Below, piece after piece: positions 26,170-35,483 of a stretch of 35,594 nt of DNA. The position numbers and the translations under genes are program-made. How positions within the stretch are numbered: position 1 is the stretch's first letter; each line of letters starts with the position of its first letter. Under the pieces are notes generated by a model that was not told the DNA's origin, searched no databases, and saw only the letters and a list, made by a program, of their open reading frames with translations. Source of the stretch: an uncultured Planktomarina sp. (lineage in GTDB: Bacteria > Pseudomonadota > Alphaproteobacteria > Rhodobacterales > Rhodobacteraceae); NCBI GenBank assembly GCA_905182325.1, contig CAJJBD010000024.1, positions 1 through 35,594 of the forward strand, written 5' to 3'.

Positions 26170-27528
26170 ATGTCTTTTGATTTTGACCTTTTTGTAATCG
26201 GCGGTGGCTCTGGTGGGGTCCGCGCGGCGCGTGTGGCGGCAATGGATGATGGGACAAAAGTAGGGTTGGCCGAGGAAAGCCGCTATGGTGGTACGTGTGT
26301 GATCCGTGGCTGTGTGCCAAAGAAGTTGATGGTTTTTGCCTCCACTTATTCTCCCGCGATGGACCAAGCGATGGCTTATGGATGGGATATTAAAGCTGGT
26401 GAGTTCGACTGGTTGGCTTTCCGCAGTAAATTAGAAAAAGAACTGGATCGTTTGGAGGGAGTTTATCGCAACTTACTTAAAAAGTCTGGTGTCAAAACCT
26501 TTGACTTTCGCGCTACTGTGTCCGGACCAAATACGGTTCGATTGGCAGATGGCCGTGAATTCACCGCTAAAACAATTCTACTGGCTACTGGTGGTTGGCC
26601 GTCCGTGCCAAATATCCCAGGTGCTGAGTATGCAATTACCTCTAACGAGATCTTTCATCTTGATGCCCTGCCTGAGCGGATCTTAATTGTTGGTGGTGGG
26701 TATATTGCCTGTGAGTTTGCTGGAATTCTAAATGGTCTTGGGGTTGATGCTCACCTTTGGTATAGGGGCAAGCAGGTTCTGCGTGGCTTTGACGCGGAGG
26801 CCTGTGATGTAGTCGCCCAAGGCATGCAAGAACGTGGGGTTAAAATTCTTACTGAAATAAATCTTGAGCGGATTGAAAAAATTTCTGATGGGTTTCAGGT
26901 TACTGATACGCAAGGGAGGCAGGAGAGCTTTGACTTAGTGATGTGCGCCACTGGGCGCACGCCAAATAGTGGGGGCCTTGGCCTGGAGGATTTGGGTATT
27001 AATATTGATGGCCTAGGAGCTGTTGAAGTTGATGATTATTCCCAGACTGCCTTGCCCTCAATTTACGCAATTGGTGATGTGACGAACCGGGTGAACCTTA
27101 CGCCAGTTGCTATTCGTGAGGGTATGGCTTTTGTTGAGACTGTCTTTAAGGGGAATCCCACTCCAGTAGATCATAGCTTGATCCCGTCAGCAGTTTTCAC
27201 TCAACCGGAATATGGCACAATTGGCTTAAGCGAAGAGGATGCCCGTGACCAAGAACCAATTGAAGTTTACGCCACGACCTTTAGGCCAATGAATACTTCA
27301 TTTATTGGAGACCCACAAATTGTATTGATGAAACTTCTTGTAAGCCAGGCAACCCGCAGAGTACTAGGTTGTCATATTATTGCCGACGGAGCGGGTGAAA
27401 TGATCCAAATGGCTGGCATCGCTGTAAAGATGGGTGCAACAAAAGAAGACTTCGATAGGGTTTGCGCTGTCCACCCAACAATGTCAGAAGAGTTAGTAAC
27501 AATGAAATCTCCGGTGCGTAAGGCTTGA
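26170..27528 (+). CDS. gor: Glutathione-disulfide reductase
   Basis: NADPH-dependent flavoprotein keeping glutathione reduced; 452 aa. The FAD motif is FVIGGGSGGVRAAR (8-21) and the redox disulphide is C43/C48 in GGTCVIRGCVPKK. The CVIRGC form is the one I associate with plant, cyanobacterial and alphaproteobacterial GR rather than the CVNVGC of E. coli. The NADPH Rossmann motif VGGGYIACEF lies near 178-187, and the C-terminal HPTMSEE gives the active-site H435 and E440. The ATG has only a weak ribosome site. It follows rpiA and precedes hflK by 63 nt. Confidence 0.96.
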   Translation: MSFDFDLFVIGGGSGGVRAARVAAMDDGTKVGLAEESRYGGTCVIRGCVPKKLMVFASTYSPAMDQAMAYGWDIKAGEFDWLAFRSKLEKELDRLEGVYRNLLKKSGVKTFDFRATVSGPNTVRLADGREFTAKTILLATGGWPSVPNIPGAEYAITSNEIFHLDALPERILIVGGGYIACEFAGILNGLGVDAHLWYRGKQVLRGFDAEACDVVAQGMQERGVKILTEINLERIEKISDGFQVTDTQGRQESFDLVMCATGRTPNSGGLGLEDLGINIDGLGAVEVDDYSQTALPSIYAIGDVTNRVNLTPVAIREGMAFVETVFKGNPTPVDHSLIPSAVFTQPEYGTIGLSEEDARDQEPIEVYATTFRPMNTSFIGDPQIVLMKLLVSQATRRVLGCHIIADGAGEMIQMAGIAVKMGATKEDFDRVCAVHPTMSEELVTMKSPVRKA

Positions 27529-27591
27529 AAACTTTGAAGTGAACCACAGGTATGATAAACATGCTTATAGATTGTAAAGGGAATTTGCTGA

Positions 27592-28761
27592 ATGGCAGAC
27601 AATAATGGTGGTCCTTGGGGCAGCGGCGGAAGCGGTGGTGACAAGGGCAATAAAAATAGTGGTGGTAATGGGCGTAAGCCAGATGCTCCACAAATCCCAG
27701 AAATTGACGAACTGATGCGCAAAGGCCAAGAGCAATTGCGTTTATTGATGGGCGGCAAAGGTAAAGGGGGCGGTGGGGCTTCCGGTGACGGTGGAGCAGG
27801 TCTGCCGCGTGGAACATTTATGTTTGCAGGGTTGGCTGTTGTGGCTTTGTGGCTTTTTGCATCCTTTTATACAGTAAAGCCTGAGGAACAGTCGGTTGAA
27901 CTATTTCTGGGTGAATTCAACCAGATTGGTACCAACGGCTTGAACTTCGCGCCTTGGCCACTTGTAACCTATGAAAAATTTAACGTCACCACAAACCGAA
28001 CTGAGTCTCTCGGTATTAATGGGAGCCGCGATAGCGGCCTAGGATTGATGCTGACTACTGACGAGAATATTGTAGATATTGATTTTCAGGTGGTATGGAA
28101 TATCAAAAATTCCAGTGACTTTTTATTTAGTCTGAAAGAGCCTGAACTTTCCGTTCGTGCCATCTCAGAGGCTGCGATGCGTGAGGTGATTGCACAGTCT
28201 GAGTTAGCTCCAATCCTGAATCGAGACCGAGCGGCTATTGAGGCTAATGTACGTCAGCTAATTCAGAAAACACTAGATCAGCGTCAAACGGGCATTTCGG
28301 TACTGCGAGTTAACTTTAACAAAGTGGATCCTCCAAGCCGACAGGTGATAGTAACAGCCGTCGATGGATCCCAGAAACGGGTTTCCGTGATTGATGCTTT
28401 CCGTGATGTGCAAGCGGCAGAACAGGAACGGGATCAACGCGAACGGCAAGCGGATGCTTACGCCAACCAACGTTTGGCCCAGGCTCGTGGTGCAGGTGCA
28501 GAAATTTTAGAAGCTGCCGAAGGCTATCGCGCCACGGTTGTTAATGCTGCCTTGGGTGAAGCTAGCCGCTTTTCGGCAGTTTTGAAAGAATATAAAGTGG
28601 CACCAGAGGTAACACGTCGCCGTCTTTATATTGAAACACTAGAAAAGGTTTTGAGTAACGTAGACAAAATTATAATGGATAATGGTGAGGGAGGTGCTGG
28701 CGTCGTGCCGTATCTGTCCCTCAACGAATTGAGGAAAAACTCACAAGGAGGATCGAACTAA
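27592..28761 (+). CDS. hflK: FtsH protease activity modulator HflK
   Basis: SPFH-domain membrane protein that with HflC forms a large cage around the FtsH protease; 389 aa. The N-terminal 65 residues are Gly/Asn/Lys-rich and cytoplasmic. One membrane helix (about 76-95, FMFAGLAVVALWLFASF) is followed by YTVKPEEQSVELFLGEF, the start of the periplasmic SPFH domain, and a charged coiled coil (AAEQERDQRERQADAYANQRLAQARG, about 270-295). The stop overlaps the hflC ATG by one base. An AAGGGA about 10 nt upstream supports the start. Confidence 0.98.
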   Translation: MADNNGGPWGSGGSGGDKGNKNSGGNGRKPDAPQIPEIDELMRKGQEQLRLLMGGKGKGGGGASGDGGAGLPRGTFMFAGLAVVALWLFASFYTVKPEEQSVELFLGEFNQIGTNGLNFAPWPLVTYEKFNVTTNRTESLGINGSRDSGLGLMLTTDENIVDIDFQVVWNIKNSSDFLFSLKEPELSVRAISEAAMREVIAQSELAPILNRDRAAIEANVRQLIQKTLDQRQTGISVLRVNFNKVDPPSRQVIVTAVDGSQKRVSVIDAFRDVQAAEQERDQRERQADAYANQRLAQARGAGAEILEAAEGYRATVVNAALGEASRFSAVLKEYKVAPEVTRRRLYIETLEKVLSNVDKIIMDNGEGGAGVVPYLSLNELRKNSQGGSN

Positions 28762-29648
28762 TGTCGACGAAATCTCGTATCGCAGTGATCTTTGCCGTTG
28801 TAATTACGGTTGTGGGTTTGATGTCTGTGTTTATTGTGGATGAGCGCGAGAAAGCGCTAGTGCTGCGATTTGGTCAGATTAAACAAATTAAAATAGAGCC
28901 CGGTTTAGGCTTTAAATTTCCTTGGTTGGACCAAGTTGTCAGATTTGACGATCGAATTTTGCAATTAGAAACTCCACTTATTGAAGTAACACCGGCCGAT
29001 GACCGGCGCCTTGAGGTGGATGCTTTTGTTATGTATCGGATCGTTGATATTGTGCAATTCAGGCAAGCCCTAGGTGCAGGAGGAGAGCGTGAGGCTAGTA
29101 TTCAGCTGAACGATATTTTGGACGGTCAGATCCGGGCGGTTCTGGGAGCGGATGGCGTTACTTCCAATGCCATTCTTTCTCCAGAAAGAGCTTCTCTGAT
29201 GGAAAGTATCCGTATTGCTGCACAAGTGCGCGCTAAAGACCTTGGACTAGAGGTAGTCGACGTAAGGCTGCGTCAAACAAACCTTCCTGAGCAGAACTTT
29301 GATGCCACACTGCAGCGGATGATTGCTGAAAGGGAACGTGAGGCAACGGATGAGCGCGCACGTGGCCGGGAAGCTGCTCAACGTGTTACTGCTGTCGCTG
29401 ATCGTACCTATGAAGAATTACTATCAGAGGCGCGTAAAGATGGCTTGATAATTGAAGGTGAAGCCGATGCTGAGCGAACTAGAATTCTGGCAAAAGCTTT
29501 TGGAGATGATCCAGAGTTCTTTGATTTTTATAGATCTTTGAGGGCGTATGAAACTTCAATCAAGGCAGAAAATTCAACTTTAGTCATACCGCCTGATCAT
29601 GAGTTTTTGAACTACCTTCAGTCTTCGTCACCACGAATACAAAAGTGA
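28761..29648 (+). CDS. hflC: Protease modulator HflC
   Basis: Partner of HflK; 295 aa. A signal-anchor helix (about 6-25) is followed by FIVDEREKALVLRFGQI, the SPFH domain, and an Ala/Glu/Arg-rich coiled coil (REREATDERARGREAAQRV, about 192-210). It ends with a region holding DPEFFDFYRSLRAYE and IPPDHEFLNYL, typical of HflC. A strong AGGAGG lies about 8 nt before its ATG inside the end of hflK, so it is translated efficiently in spite of the one-base overlap. Confidence 0.98.
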   Translation: MSTKSRIAVIFAVVITVVGLMSVFIVDEREKALVLRFGQIKQIKIEPGLGFKFPWLDQVVRFDDRILQLETPLIEVTPADDRRLEVDAFVMYRIVDIVQFRQALGAGGEREASIQLNDILDGQIRAVLGADGVTSNAILSPERASLMESIRIAAQVRAKDLGLEVVDVRLRQTNLPEQNFDATLQRMIAEREREATDERARGREAAQRVTAVADRTYEELLSEARKDGLIIEGEADAERTRILAKAFGDDPEFFDFYRSLRAYETSIKAENSTLVIPPDHEFLNYLQSSSPRIQK

Positions 29649-29830
29649 TTGAAAAATTATTATTCGGCATTGGTGCTGTAATGATTGTAGAGGGGCTGGT
29701 ATATTTACTGGCCCCTAACGTTATTAAGGACGTTCTCAAAGCTTTAGATTTATTATCAATTATGGATCGAAGAAAGATTGGGGGTCTTATGTTTGTTGCT
29801 GGTTTTATTTTAGTATTAATGGTCTCTTAA
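29645..29830 (+). CDS. DUF2065 small membrane protein
   Basis: A 61-residue protein with two hydrophobic helices (about 3-21 and 45-60) and a short charged middle (MDRRKIGG). It matches the DUF2065 family (YjeT-like), which commonly follows hflC in proteobacteria. The start is GTG and overlaps the hflC stop by four bases (GTGA), so it is translationally coupled. Function unknown; position suggests a part in the HflKC-FtsH membrane quality-control system. Confidence 0.9.
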   Translation: MIEKLLFGIGAVMIVEGLVYLLAPNVIKDVLKALDLLSIMDRRKIGGLMFVAGFILVLMVS

Positions 29831-29978
29831 TCTATTATTTTCATTTTAGTGGGATCTTAAGTGTGTCGTATGTCGGGATATACTATTGTGTTAACAATGT
29901 TTCGGGCTAGATCCACTTCAAGGTTTTAGTAAGATTACGCATCTGTTCAAGTCAGGTGCACATGAAGAGGAGACACTG

Positions 29979-31463
29979 ATGAAATTTGTTGTGATACCAG
30001 CGCCAGATATACCCTATAAAAATAAAACCATTTTGTTTTTTTTGTTGGGCTTTGCATTAATTTTTCTGCACGCCACTCACTCCTCAGCACAAATGATGCC
30101 CAACAGCTTTGCTGATTTAGCTGAAAAAATTAGTCCATCAGTAGTAAATATCACCACAACTACCGTGACTGCGGGCAGAGCAAGTCAGGCTCCGCGTGGT
30201 ATTGTGCCTGAAGGGTCTCCATTCGAAGAGTTTTTTAAAGAATTCGACGATCGTCGTCGTGGTGGCAATCTACGACCGCGCCGCTCTTCTGCGTTAGGCT
30301 CAGGCTTTGTCATTTCATCTAGCGGCTTCATTGTAACAAATAACCACGTAATTGATGGAGCTGATGAAATCCAGATAGAGTTTTTCTCAGGTGAAACTCT
30401 ACCAGCAAAGGTGATTGGAACGGATAAAAATACTGATATTGCTGTGTTAAAAGTTGAGCCAGATTTGCCTCTTGAGTTTGTGGGGTTTGGAGATAGTGAT
30501 ATTGCCCGAGTTGGTGATTGGGTGGTGGCCATGGGTAATCCAATGGGCCAAGGCTTCTCTGTTTCTGCAGGGATAGTATCAGCACGTAATAGAGCTTTAG
30601 CTGGGATTTATGATGATTACATACAAACAGATGCTGCCATAAATAGAGGAAATTCTGGTGGACCATTGTTTAACCTGCAAGGAGATGTGGTAGGTGTAAA
30701 TACAGCTATTTTGTCTCCCAATGGAGGATCAATCGGCATAGGGTTCTCTATGGCCTCCAACGTGGTTAGCCGTGTTGTGGATCAATTAATTGAGTTTGGT
30801 GAAATCCGGCGGGGCTGGTTAGGTGTGCGCATCCAGGATTTGGACGAAGACCTTGTTGAAAGTATTGATGGTTTGGATCAGGTGGCTGGGGCTCTTGTCT
30901 CAGGTGTACCCGCTGGTCCCGCTAAAGATGCGGGAATGCTGCAAAATGATGTGATTACCGTGTTTGATGGGCATGACGTTGAAGACGTAAGGGATTTGGT
31001 ACAGACAGTGGGCAACACCGAAGTTGGGAGGGCTGTGGACGTTATTGTATTGCGGGATGGTAATGAGGTCACCCTGAGTGTTACGTTAGGCTTGCGTGAT
31101 GATGAGAAGCTTGCTTCATCAGAAGTTGTTCCAGAAAAAGAAACTCCACCAGAGCCTCAGAAAAATTTTAAAGAACTAGGTATTACATTATCTAATCTGA
31201 CAAAAGAAATTCGCTCAGGCCTTGGATTAAAGCCAGAGTTAGAGGGAGTGGTGGTCATGGATGTTATTGAAACATCTGAGGCCTATGAAAAGGGACTACG
31301 TTCTGGCGATTTGATAGCTGAGGCAGGACAAAGTAAAATCACCGCGATTTCTGAATTTGAAGATCAGGTAAATGCGACAATAGAAGGTGGCCGTAAAACT
31401 ATGTTGCTTTTAGTGCGACGCAACGGTGACCCAAAGTTTCTAGCCCTTACAATTCAAAAATAA
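29979..31463 (+). CDS. Do-family periplasmic serine endoprotease (DegP/DegQ/HtrA)
   Basis: Trypsin-like periplasmic protease/chaperone that degrades misfolded envelope proteins; 494 aa. A signal peptide runs to about residue 37 (hydrophobic FFLLGFALIFL, then SSAQ). The triad is H123 in TNNHVID, D153 in NTDIAVLK and S226 in GNSGGPL. Two PDZ domains follow (about 280-375 and 400-490), with substrate-recognition loops near RRGWLGVRIQDL and LKPELEGVVV. GAGGAG lies about 8 nt before the ATG. It sits 148 nt after the HflKC cluster, as in many alphaproteobacteria; the gap shows no clear terminator but could hold a stress promoter. Confidence 0.96.
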   Translation: MKFVVIPAPDIPYKNKTILFFLLGFALIFLHATHSSAQMMPNSFADLAEKISPSVVNITTTTVTAGRASQAPRGIVPEGSPFEEFFKEFDDRRRGGNLRPRRSSALGSGFVISSSGFIVTNNHVIDGADEIQIEFFSGETLPAKVIGTDKNTDIAVLKVEPDLPLEFVGFGDSDIARVGDWVVAMGNPMGQGFSVSAGIVSARNRALAGIYDDYIQTDAAINRGNSGGPLFNLQGDVVGVNTAILSPNGGSIGIGFSMASNVVSRVVDQLIEFGEIRRGWLGVRIQDLDEDLVESIDGLDQVAGALVSGVPAGPAKDAGMLQNDVITVFDGHDVEDVRDLVQTVGNTEVGRAVDVIVLRDGNEVTLSVTLGLRDDEKLASSEVVPEKETPPEPQKNFKELGITLSNLTKEIRSGLGLKPELEGVVVMDVIETSEAYEKGLRSGDLIAEAGQSKITAISEFEDQVNATIEGGRKTMLLLVRRNGDPKFLALTIQK

Positions 31464-31500
31464 AAAAATGATTAAGTTTTAATAGCCCACTCCAACTAAC

Positions 31501-31875
31501 TTAATGTTGTTCATCTGCTGTTCTTTCTTGGCTTTGTAGTAATTCGTCTAGCATAAAGGAAATATCTTCTATTTGTTTGGCAATTATGTGGCACACTCCG
31601 CCATCTCGCTGAATTCGTCCAGTTATGCGAAGCATACGCCCTGAAATGATGGCGCGGCGGTAAGGTTCATAAAGTTTACGCCAAACAATAACGTTACAAA
31701 TACCAGTCTCATCTTCAAGTGTTATGAAGATAACACCATTAGCAGTGCCAGGCCTCTGCCTGACTAACACTAAACCAGCAACAACAACTTGCGCTCCATT
31801 GGGTGGTAAATCTAGCATGGAATTAGGTAATGCAGCTGGTGGTTGAGGCCATCTATTTGGGGGTTCAAAATTCAT
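31501..31875 (-). pseudogene. dnaE2: Orphan C-terminal OB-fold fragment of error-prone DNA polymerase DnaE2
   Basis: The encoded segment VVVAGLVLVRQRPGTANGVIFITLEDETGICNVIVW, followed by RMLRITGRIQRDGGVCHIIAKQIEDIS, is the OB-fold domain at the very C-terminus of DnaE2 (imuC), an alphaproteobacterial SOS mutagenesis polymerase of about 1,000 aa. Only about 100 of those residues remain; no PHP, palm or finger regions occur in the window. From the ATG at 31875 the protein is 124 aa (frame open to 31944), with no Shine-Dalgarno sequence before either start. The fragment is in frame to its natural end, so a retained small single-strand DNA-binding protein is possible, but decay is more likely. 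It converges with the Do protease gene. Confidence 0.7.
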
Positions 31876-32077
31876 AGAACGAAAGTAGAACAAAAGTAGC
31901 GAAGTACAAGTAAGTATTTTCAATACTTTAGTGTCAAAGTACATTAGTACTGTGGTGTGAAAATTATGTAAAAAACAGAAATTTATAACTTTTTTTATTA
32001 TCTTCTGACAGATCTTAATTTGAGTGCTAAAATCTCAGAACTAAAAAAAGAAATTAGACTAGAAATTTTAAAATTAA

Positions 32078-32440
<363 letters not shown>

Positions 32441-32473
32441 TATTATTTGTGGGCTATTTAATGAACGGTAGAG

Positions 32474-33736
32474 TTAAAGTGCGCGCCACCCAATGTCGCT
32501 GCGGGAGAAGCCTTCGGGCCAATCAACTTCAGCTACCATTGCATAAGCTTGGTTGCGTGCTTCTGGCAAAGTATCAGCGCGAGCTGTAACATTTAAAACA
32601 CGACCCCCATTAGCGATAATTCCATCATCAGATTGGTCAGTACCAGCGTGAAAGCACATAGCTTTGGACGAGGTTGGCAAATTGTACAAATTTTTCACTA
32701 AACTGCCTTTAACATAGGCGCCTGGGTATCCTTTTGCTGCCATGACAACACTCAATGCATGGTCTTTAGCCCAGTTTACGCTGATATTAGAAAGCTGGCC
32801 TTCGGCGCACGCAAGCAACAAATCAAGTGCCTGAGCGCCAAGCCGCATCATCAAGACCTGACATTCAGGGTCGCCAAAGCGTACATTGTATTCAACCAGC
32901 CTTGGCCTCTCATCTTTAATCATTAGGCCGGCGTAGAGGACGCCTCTATATGGCGTCCCGCGTCGTACTAATTCTGCAAGCGTAGGTTTAATTATGTCTG
33001 ACATAGCCTTTCTTGCAACTGCATCAGTTAAGATTGGAGCTGGACTGTAGGCGCCCATGCCGCCTGTATTTTCTCCTGTATCGCCATCACCAACCCGCTT
33101 ATGATCTTGTGCCGTACCTATTTCTAAAACTTCATTTCCATTACATAAAACGAAATATGACGCTTCCTCGCCTTCCATAAATTCTTCAATAACTACTTCG
33201 CCGTCTGCTCTATCAAATTTATTACTAAAAATATCATCAAGAGCGTTTAATGCGTCCTGCAAAGTCATTGCCACCGTAACCCCTTTACCTGCGGCCAACC
33301 CATCCGCCTTTACCACGATGGGGGCACCTACTAAGCGCACATAATCTTTGGCATTTTTTATTTCTGTAAAGTGACGATAGTGTGCTGTGGGGACATTAGC
33401 CATATCGCAAATAGATTTAGTAAAAAACTTAGAGGCCTCAAGTTGAGCTGCACCTTGGCTTGGTCCAAAGCATAGTATATTTGCAGCTTCCAGCACATCG
33501 ACTACGCCAGCAACGAGTGGCCCTTCAGGGCCAATAATAACAAATTCAATAGAGTTCGCTGTGACAAATTTTAATATGGCTCCGCCATCTAAAATGTTAA
33601 GAGTTGCGCATTGAGCAATTTTGGTTATGCCAGCATTCCCTGGAGCAACAAAGAGTTGGTCACATTTTGGATTTTGTGCTACGGCCCACGCTAAGGAATG
33701 TTCGCGGCCGCCACCGCCCAAGATTAGGATATTCAA
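32474..33736 (-). CDS. purD: Phosphoribosylamine--glycine ligase
   Basis: Second step of purine synthesis: joins glycine to phosphoribosylamine with ATP; 420 aa. The N-terminal PreATP-grasp domain begins NILILGGGGREHSLAWA, which is the normal start of the protein; the start codon is TTG, backed by GAGGAG about 9 nt upstream. The ATP-grasp region contains KADGLAAGKGV and the metal-binding stretch LVEYNVRFGDPECQVLM, and the C-terminal domain is complete. It is divergent from xseA across 71 nt. Confidence 0.98.
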   Translation of the reverse strand: MNILILGGGGREHSLAWAVAQNPKCDQLFVAPGNAGITKIAQCATLNILDGGAILKFVTANSIEFVIIGPEGPLVAGVVDVLEAANILCFGPSQGAAQLEASKFFTKSICDMANVPTAHYRHFTEIKNAKDYVRLVGAPIVVKADGLAAGKGVTVAMTLQDALNALDDIFSNKFDRADGEVVIEEFMEGEEASYFVLCNGNEVLEIGTAQDHKRVGDGDTGENTGGMGAYSPAPILTDAVARKAMSDIIKPTLAELVRRGTPYRGVLYAGLMIKDERPRLVEYNVRFGDPECQVLMMRLGAQALDLLLACAEGQLSNISVNWAKDHALSVVMAAKGYPGAYVKGSLVKNLYNLPTSSKAMCFHAGTDQSDDGIIANGGRVLNVTARADTLPEARNQAYAMVAEVDWPEGFSRSDIGWRAL

Positions 33737-33807
33737 AACTTTTACTCCTCTTGGCCTTTGGTTGCTGTCGTTCTAAGCTGCTTGAATTATAGTCGCAAGG
33801 TATCACA

Positions 33808-35361
33808 ATGTCTGATTTGATTGACGACCCGCGTGAGGGCGAAAATGTGCATGAGTTTACGGTATCTGAGATCTCTGGTGCCGTTAAACGCTCACTTGAA
33901 GCCGAATTTGGCCGTATACGGGTCAAGGGTGAAGTGGGACGGGTCGTACTAGCCCGCTCTGGCCACATGTATTTTGATGTCAAGGATGATCGAAATTCAC
34001 TGGCCTGTACAACTTGGAAAGGCCAGGTTCAAAAACTCTCAGTATTACCAGAAGAGGGATTAGAGGTCGTAGTAACAGGTAAAATGACAGCCTTTGGAGG
34101 ACAGTCTAAATATAATCTCAACGTTGATGATGTCACAGTTGCCGGTGTTGGCGCACTAATGGCTATGCTAGAAAAACGGAGAATTGCGCTAGAGGCAGAG
34201 GGTTTATTTGACCCCACGCGCAAACATGCCTTGCCTTTCTTGCCGGAGGTTATTGGAGTAGTGACGTCACCGACTGGTGCGGTAATTCGAGATATTTTAC
34301 ACCGGTTGCGTAATCGGTTTCCCCGTAATGTCTTAGTGTGGCCTGTGGCTGTTCAGGGAAGCAACTGCGCTTCAGAAGTGGCTCGTGCAATAGAGGGATT
34401 TAATGCATTAAAAATTATGGGGGCACTGCCAAGGCCTGACTTGATTATTGTGGCACGTGGTGGAGGCTCAATTGAAGATCTCTGGGGTTTTAACGAAGAA
34501 ATTGTTGTGCGTGCTGCTTCGGCGTCAACTATACCATTGATATCGGCAGTGGGGCATGAGACCGACACTACTTTAATTGATTTTGCATCTGACATGCGTG
34601 CACCTACGCCGACAGCTGCAGCTGAGCTGGCAGTACCAGTGCGCCTTGAGCTGCTTGCAGAAATAAATTCGATGAATGCACGCGCAGCACAGGCCTTGGT
34701 CAATATAATGTCCCGCCATAGGCAACGATTAGTTGATGTCGCGCGTGCATTGCCGCGGCCTGAAAACTTAACAACGCAACCCCAACAGCGGCTAGATATT
34801 TGGGAAGGTAGGTTACCCTTGGCTTTGCGTAGCTTGATGCAACGTCAACAACTAAGATTGAGTGGAGCCGCAGCGCAAATTAAACCCTCTTCTGTGTCAC
34901 GGCTACTTGAAAATGAGAGTCAAAAAATACAAATGATGGGAAAACGCTTGCGGCTAGCCTTGGTTCGCCAGATTGCCTCAACCCACCAAGTTTTTAGTGT
35001 GGCAGTTTCGGGTTTGCGGACCTCTCCTTTGGTTGAACGTACACAAAGACTGCGTAGGGAACTTAATGACATTGGCCCACGTCTAAGAAAAAACTTTGAT
35101 CGTGTAATAATAGAACTTCGAAGTTTACTGGGTTCTACAGACCGCTTACGTGAAACTCTGGGTTACCGTGAGACTTTGAGACGTGGATATGCTGTGGTGC
35201 GATCAGATGTGTCACTAATAACTGGGGTGGCAGATGCAAAATTGGCCAAGATTCTTGAAATTGAGTTTATTGATGGTCACCTCTCAGTATCTCCGACGTC
35301 TGTTTTGATTGGTACTAAAAGTAAGAAAACAAAACCACCAGAGCAGGGTCAGTTATTATGA
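33808..35361 (+). CDS. xseA: Exodeoxyribonuclease VII large subunit
   Basis: Catalytic subunit of exonuclease VII, which degrades single-stranded DNA to oligonucleotides; 517 aa, somewhat longer than the roughly 450 aa of E. coli. An N-terminal OB fold (about 15-115, EFTVSEISGAVKRSLEAEFG...VRVKGEV-type start) is followed by the catalytic domain with GVVTSPTGAVIRDILHRL (about 150), ARGGGSIEDLWGFNEE (about 215-230) and SAVGHETDTTLIDFASD (about 248-264). A long Arg/Leu-rich coiled-coil region covers about 280-470. The ATG has no strong ribosome site. The small subunit gene xseB is not in the window. Confidence 0.97.
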   Translation: MSDLIDDPREGENVHEFTVSEISGAVKRSLEAEFGRIRVKGEVGRVVLARSGHMYFDVKDDRNSLACTTWKGQVQKLSVLPEEGLEVVVTGKMTAFGGQSKYNLNVDDVTVAGVGALMAMLEKRRIALEAEGLFDPTRKHALPFLPEVIGVVTSPTGAVIRDILHRLRNRFPRNVLVWPVAVQGSNCASEVARAIEGFNALKIMGALPRPDLIIVARGGGSIEDLWGFNEEIVVRAASASTIPLISAVGHETDTTLIDFASDMRAPTPTAAAELAVPVRLELLAEINSMNARAAQALVNIMSRHRQRLVDVARALPRPENLTTQPQQRLDIWEGRLPLALRSLMQRQQLRLSGAAAQIKPSSVSRLLENESQKIQMMGKRLRLALVRQIASTHQVFSVAVSGLRTSPLVERTQRLRRELNDIGPRLRKNFDRVIIELRSLLGSTDRLRETLGYRETLRRGYAVVRSDVSLITGVADAKLAKILEIEFIDGHLSVSPTSVLIGTKSKKTKPPEQGQLL

Positions 35362-35453
35362 AAGTTTGGAAAGTACGGTCTGCTGCAATGGAAACGCATC
35401 TCATACAAGTGGTGTCGCTTTTCAGACTATTTATCAATTCTGGTAAACGATAA
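35358..35453 (+). CDS. Possible 31-residue ORF overlapping the xseA stop
   Basis: An ATG overlaps the xseA TGA (ATGA, 4-nt overlap) and opens 31 codons: a basic N-terminus (MKVWKVR) and a hydrophobic middle (LIQVVSLFRLFI). The overlap geometry is that of coupled genes, but no family is recognised and the ORF is short enough to arise by chance. Listed because it fills the gap between xseA and the next gene. Confidence 0.2.
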   Translation: MKVWKVRSAAMETHLIQVVSLFRLFINSGKR

Positions 35454-35483
35454 AACAGTTAGAACAAACGAGGAATTTTTATA

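Noticed and set aside
27372-27817. Antisense ORFs over the gor end and hflK start
   Set aside because: Pro/Leu- and His-rich translations are the mirror of the glycine-rich HflK N-terminus; they have no ribosome site or family resemblance.
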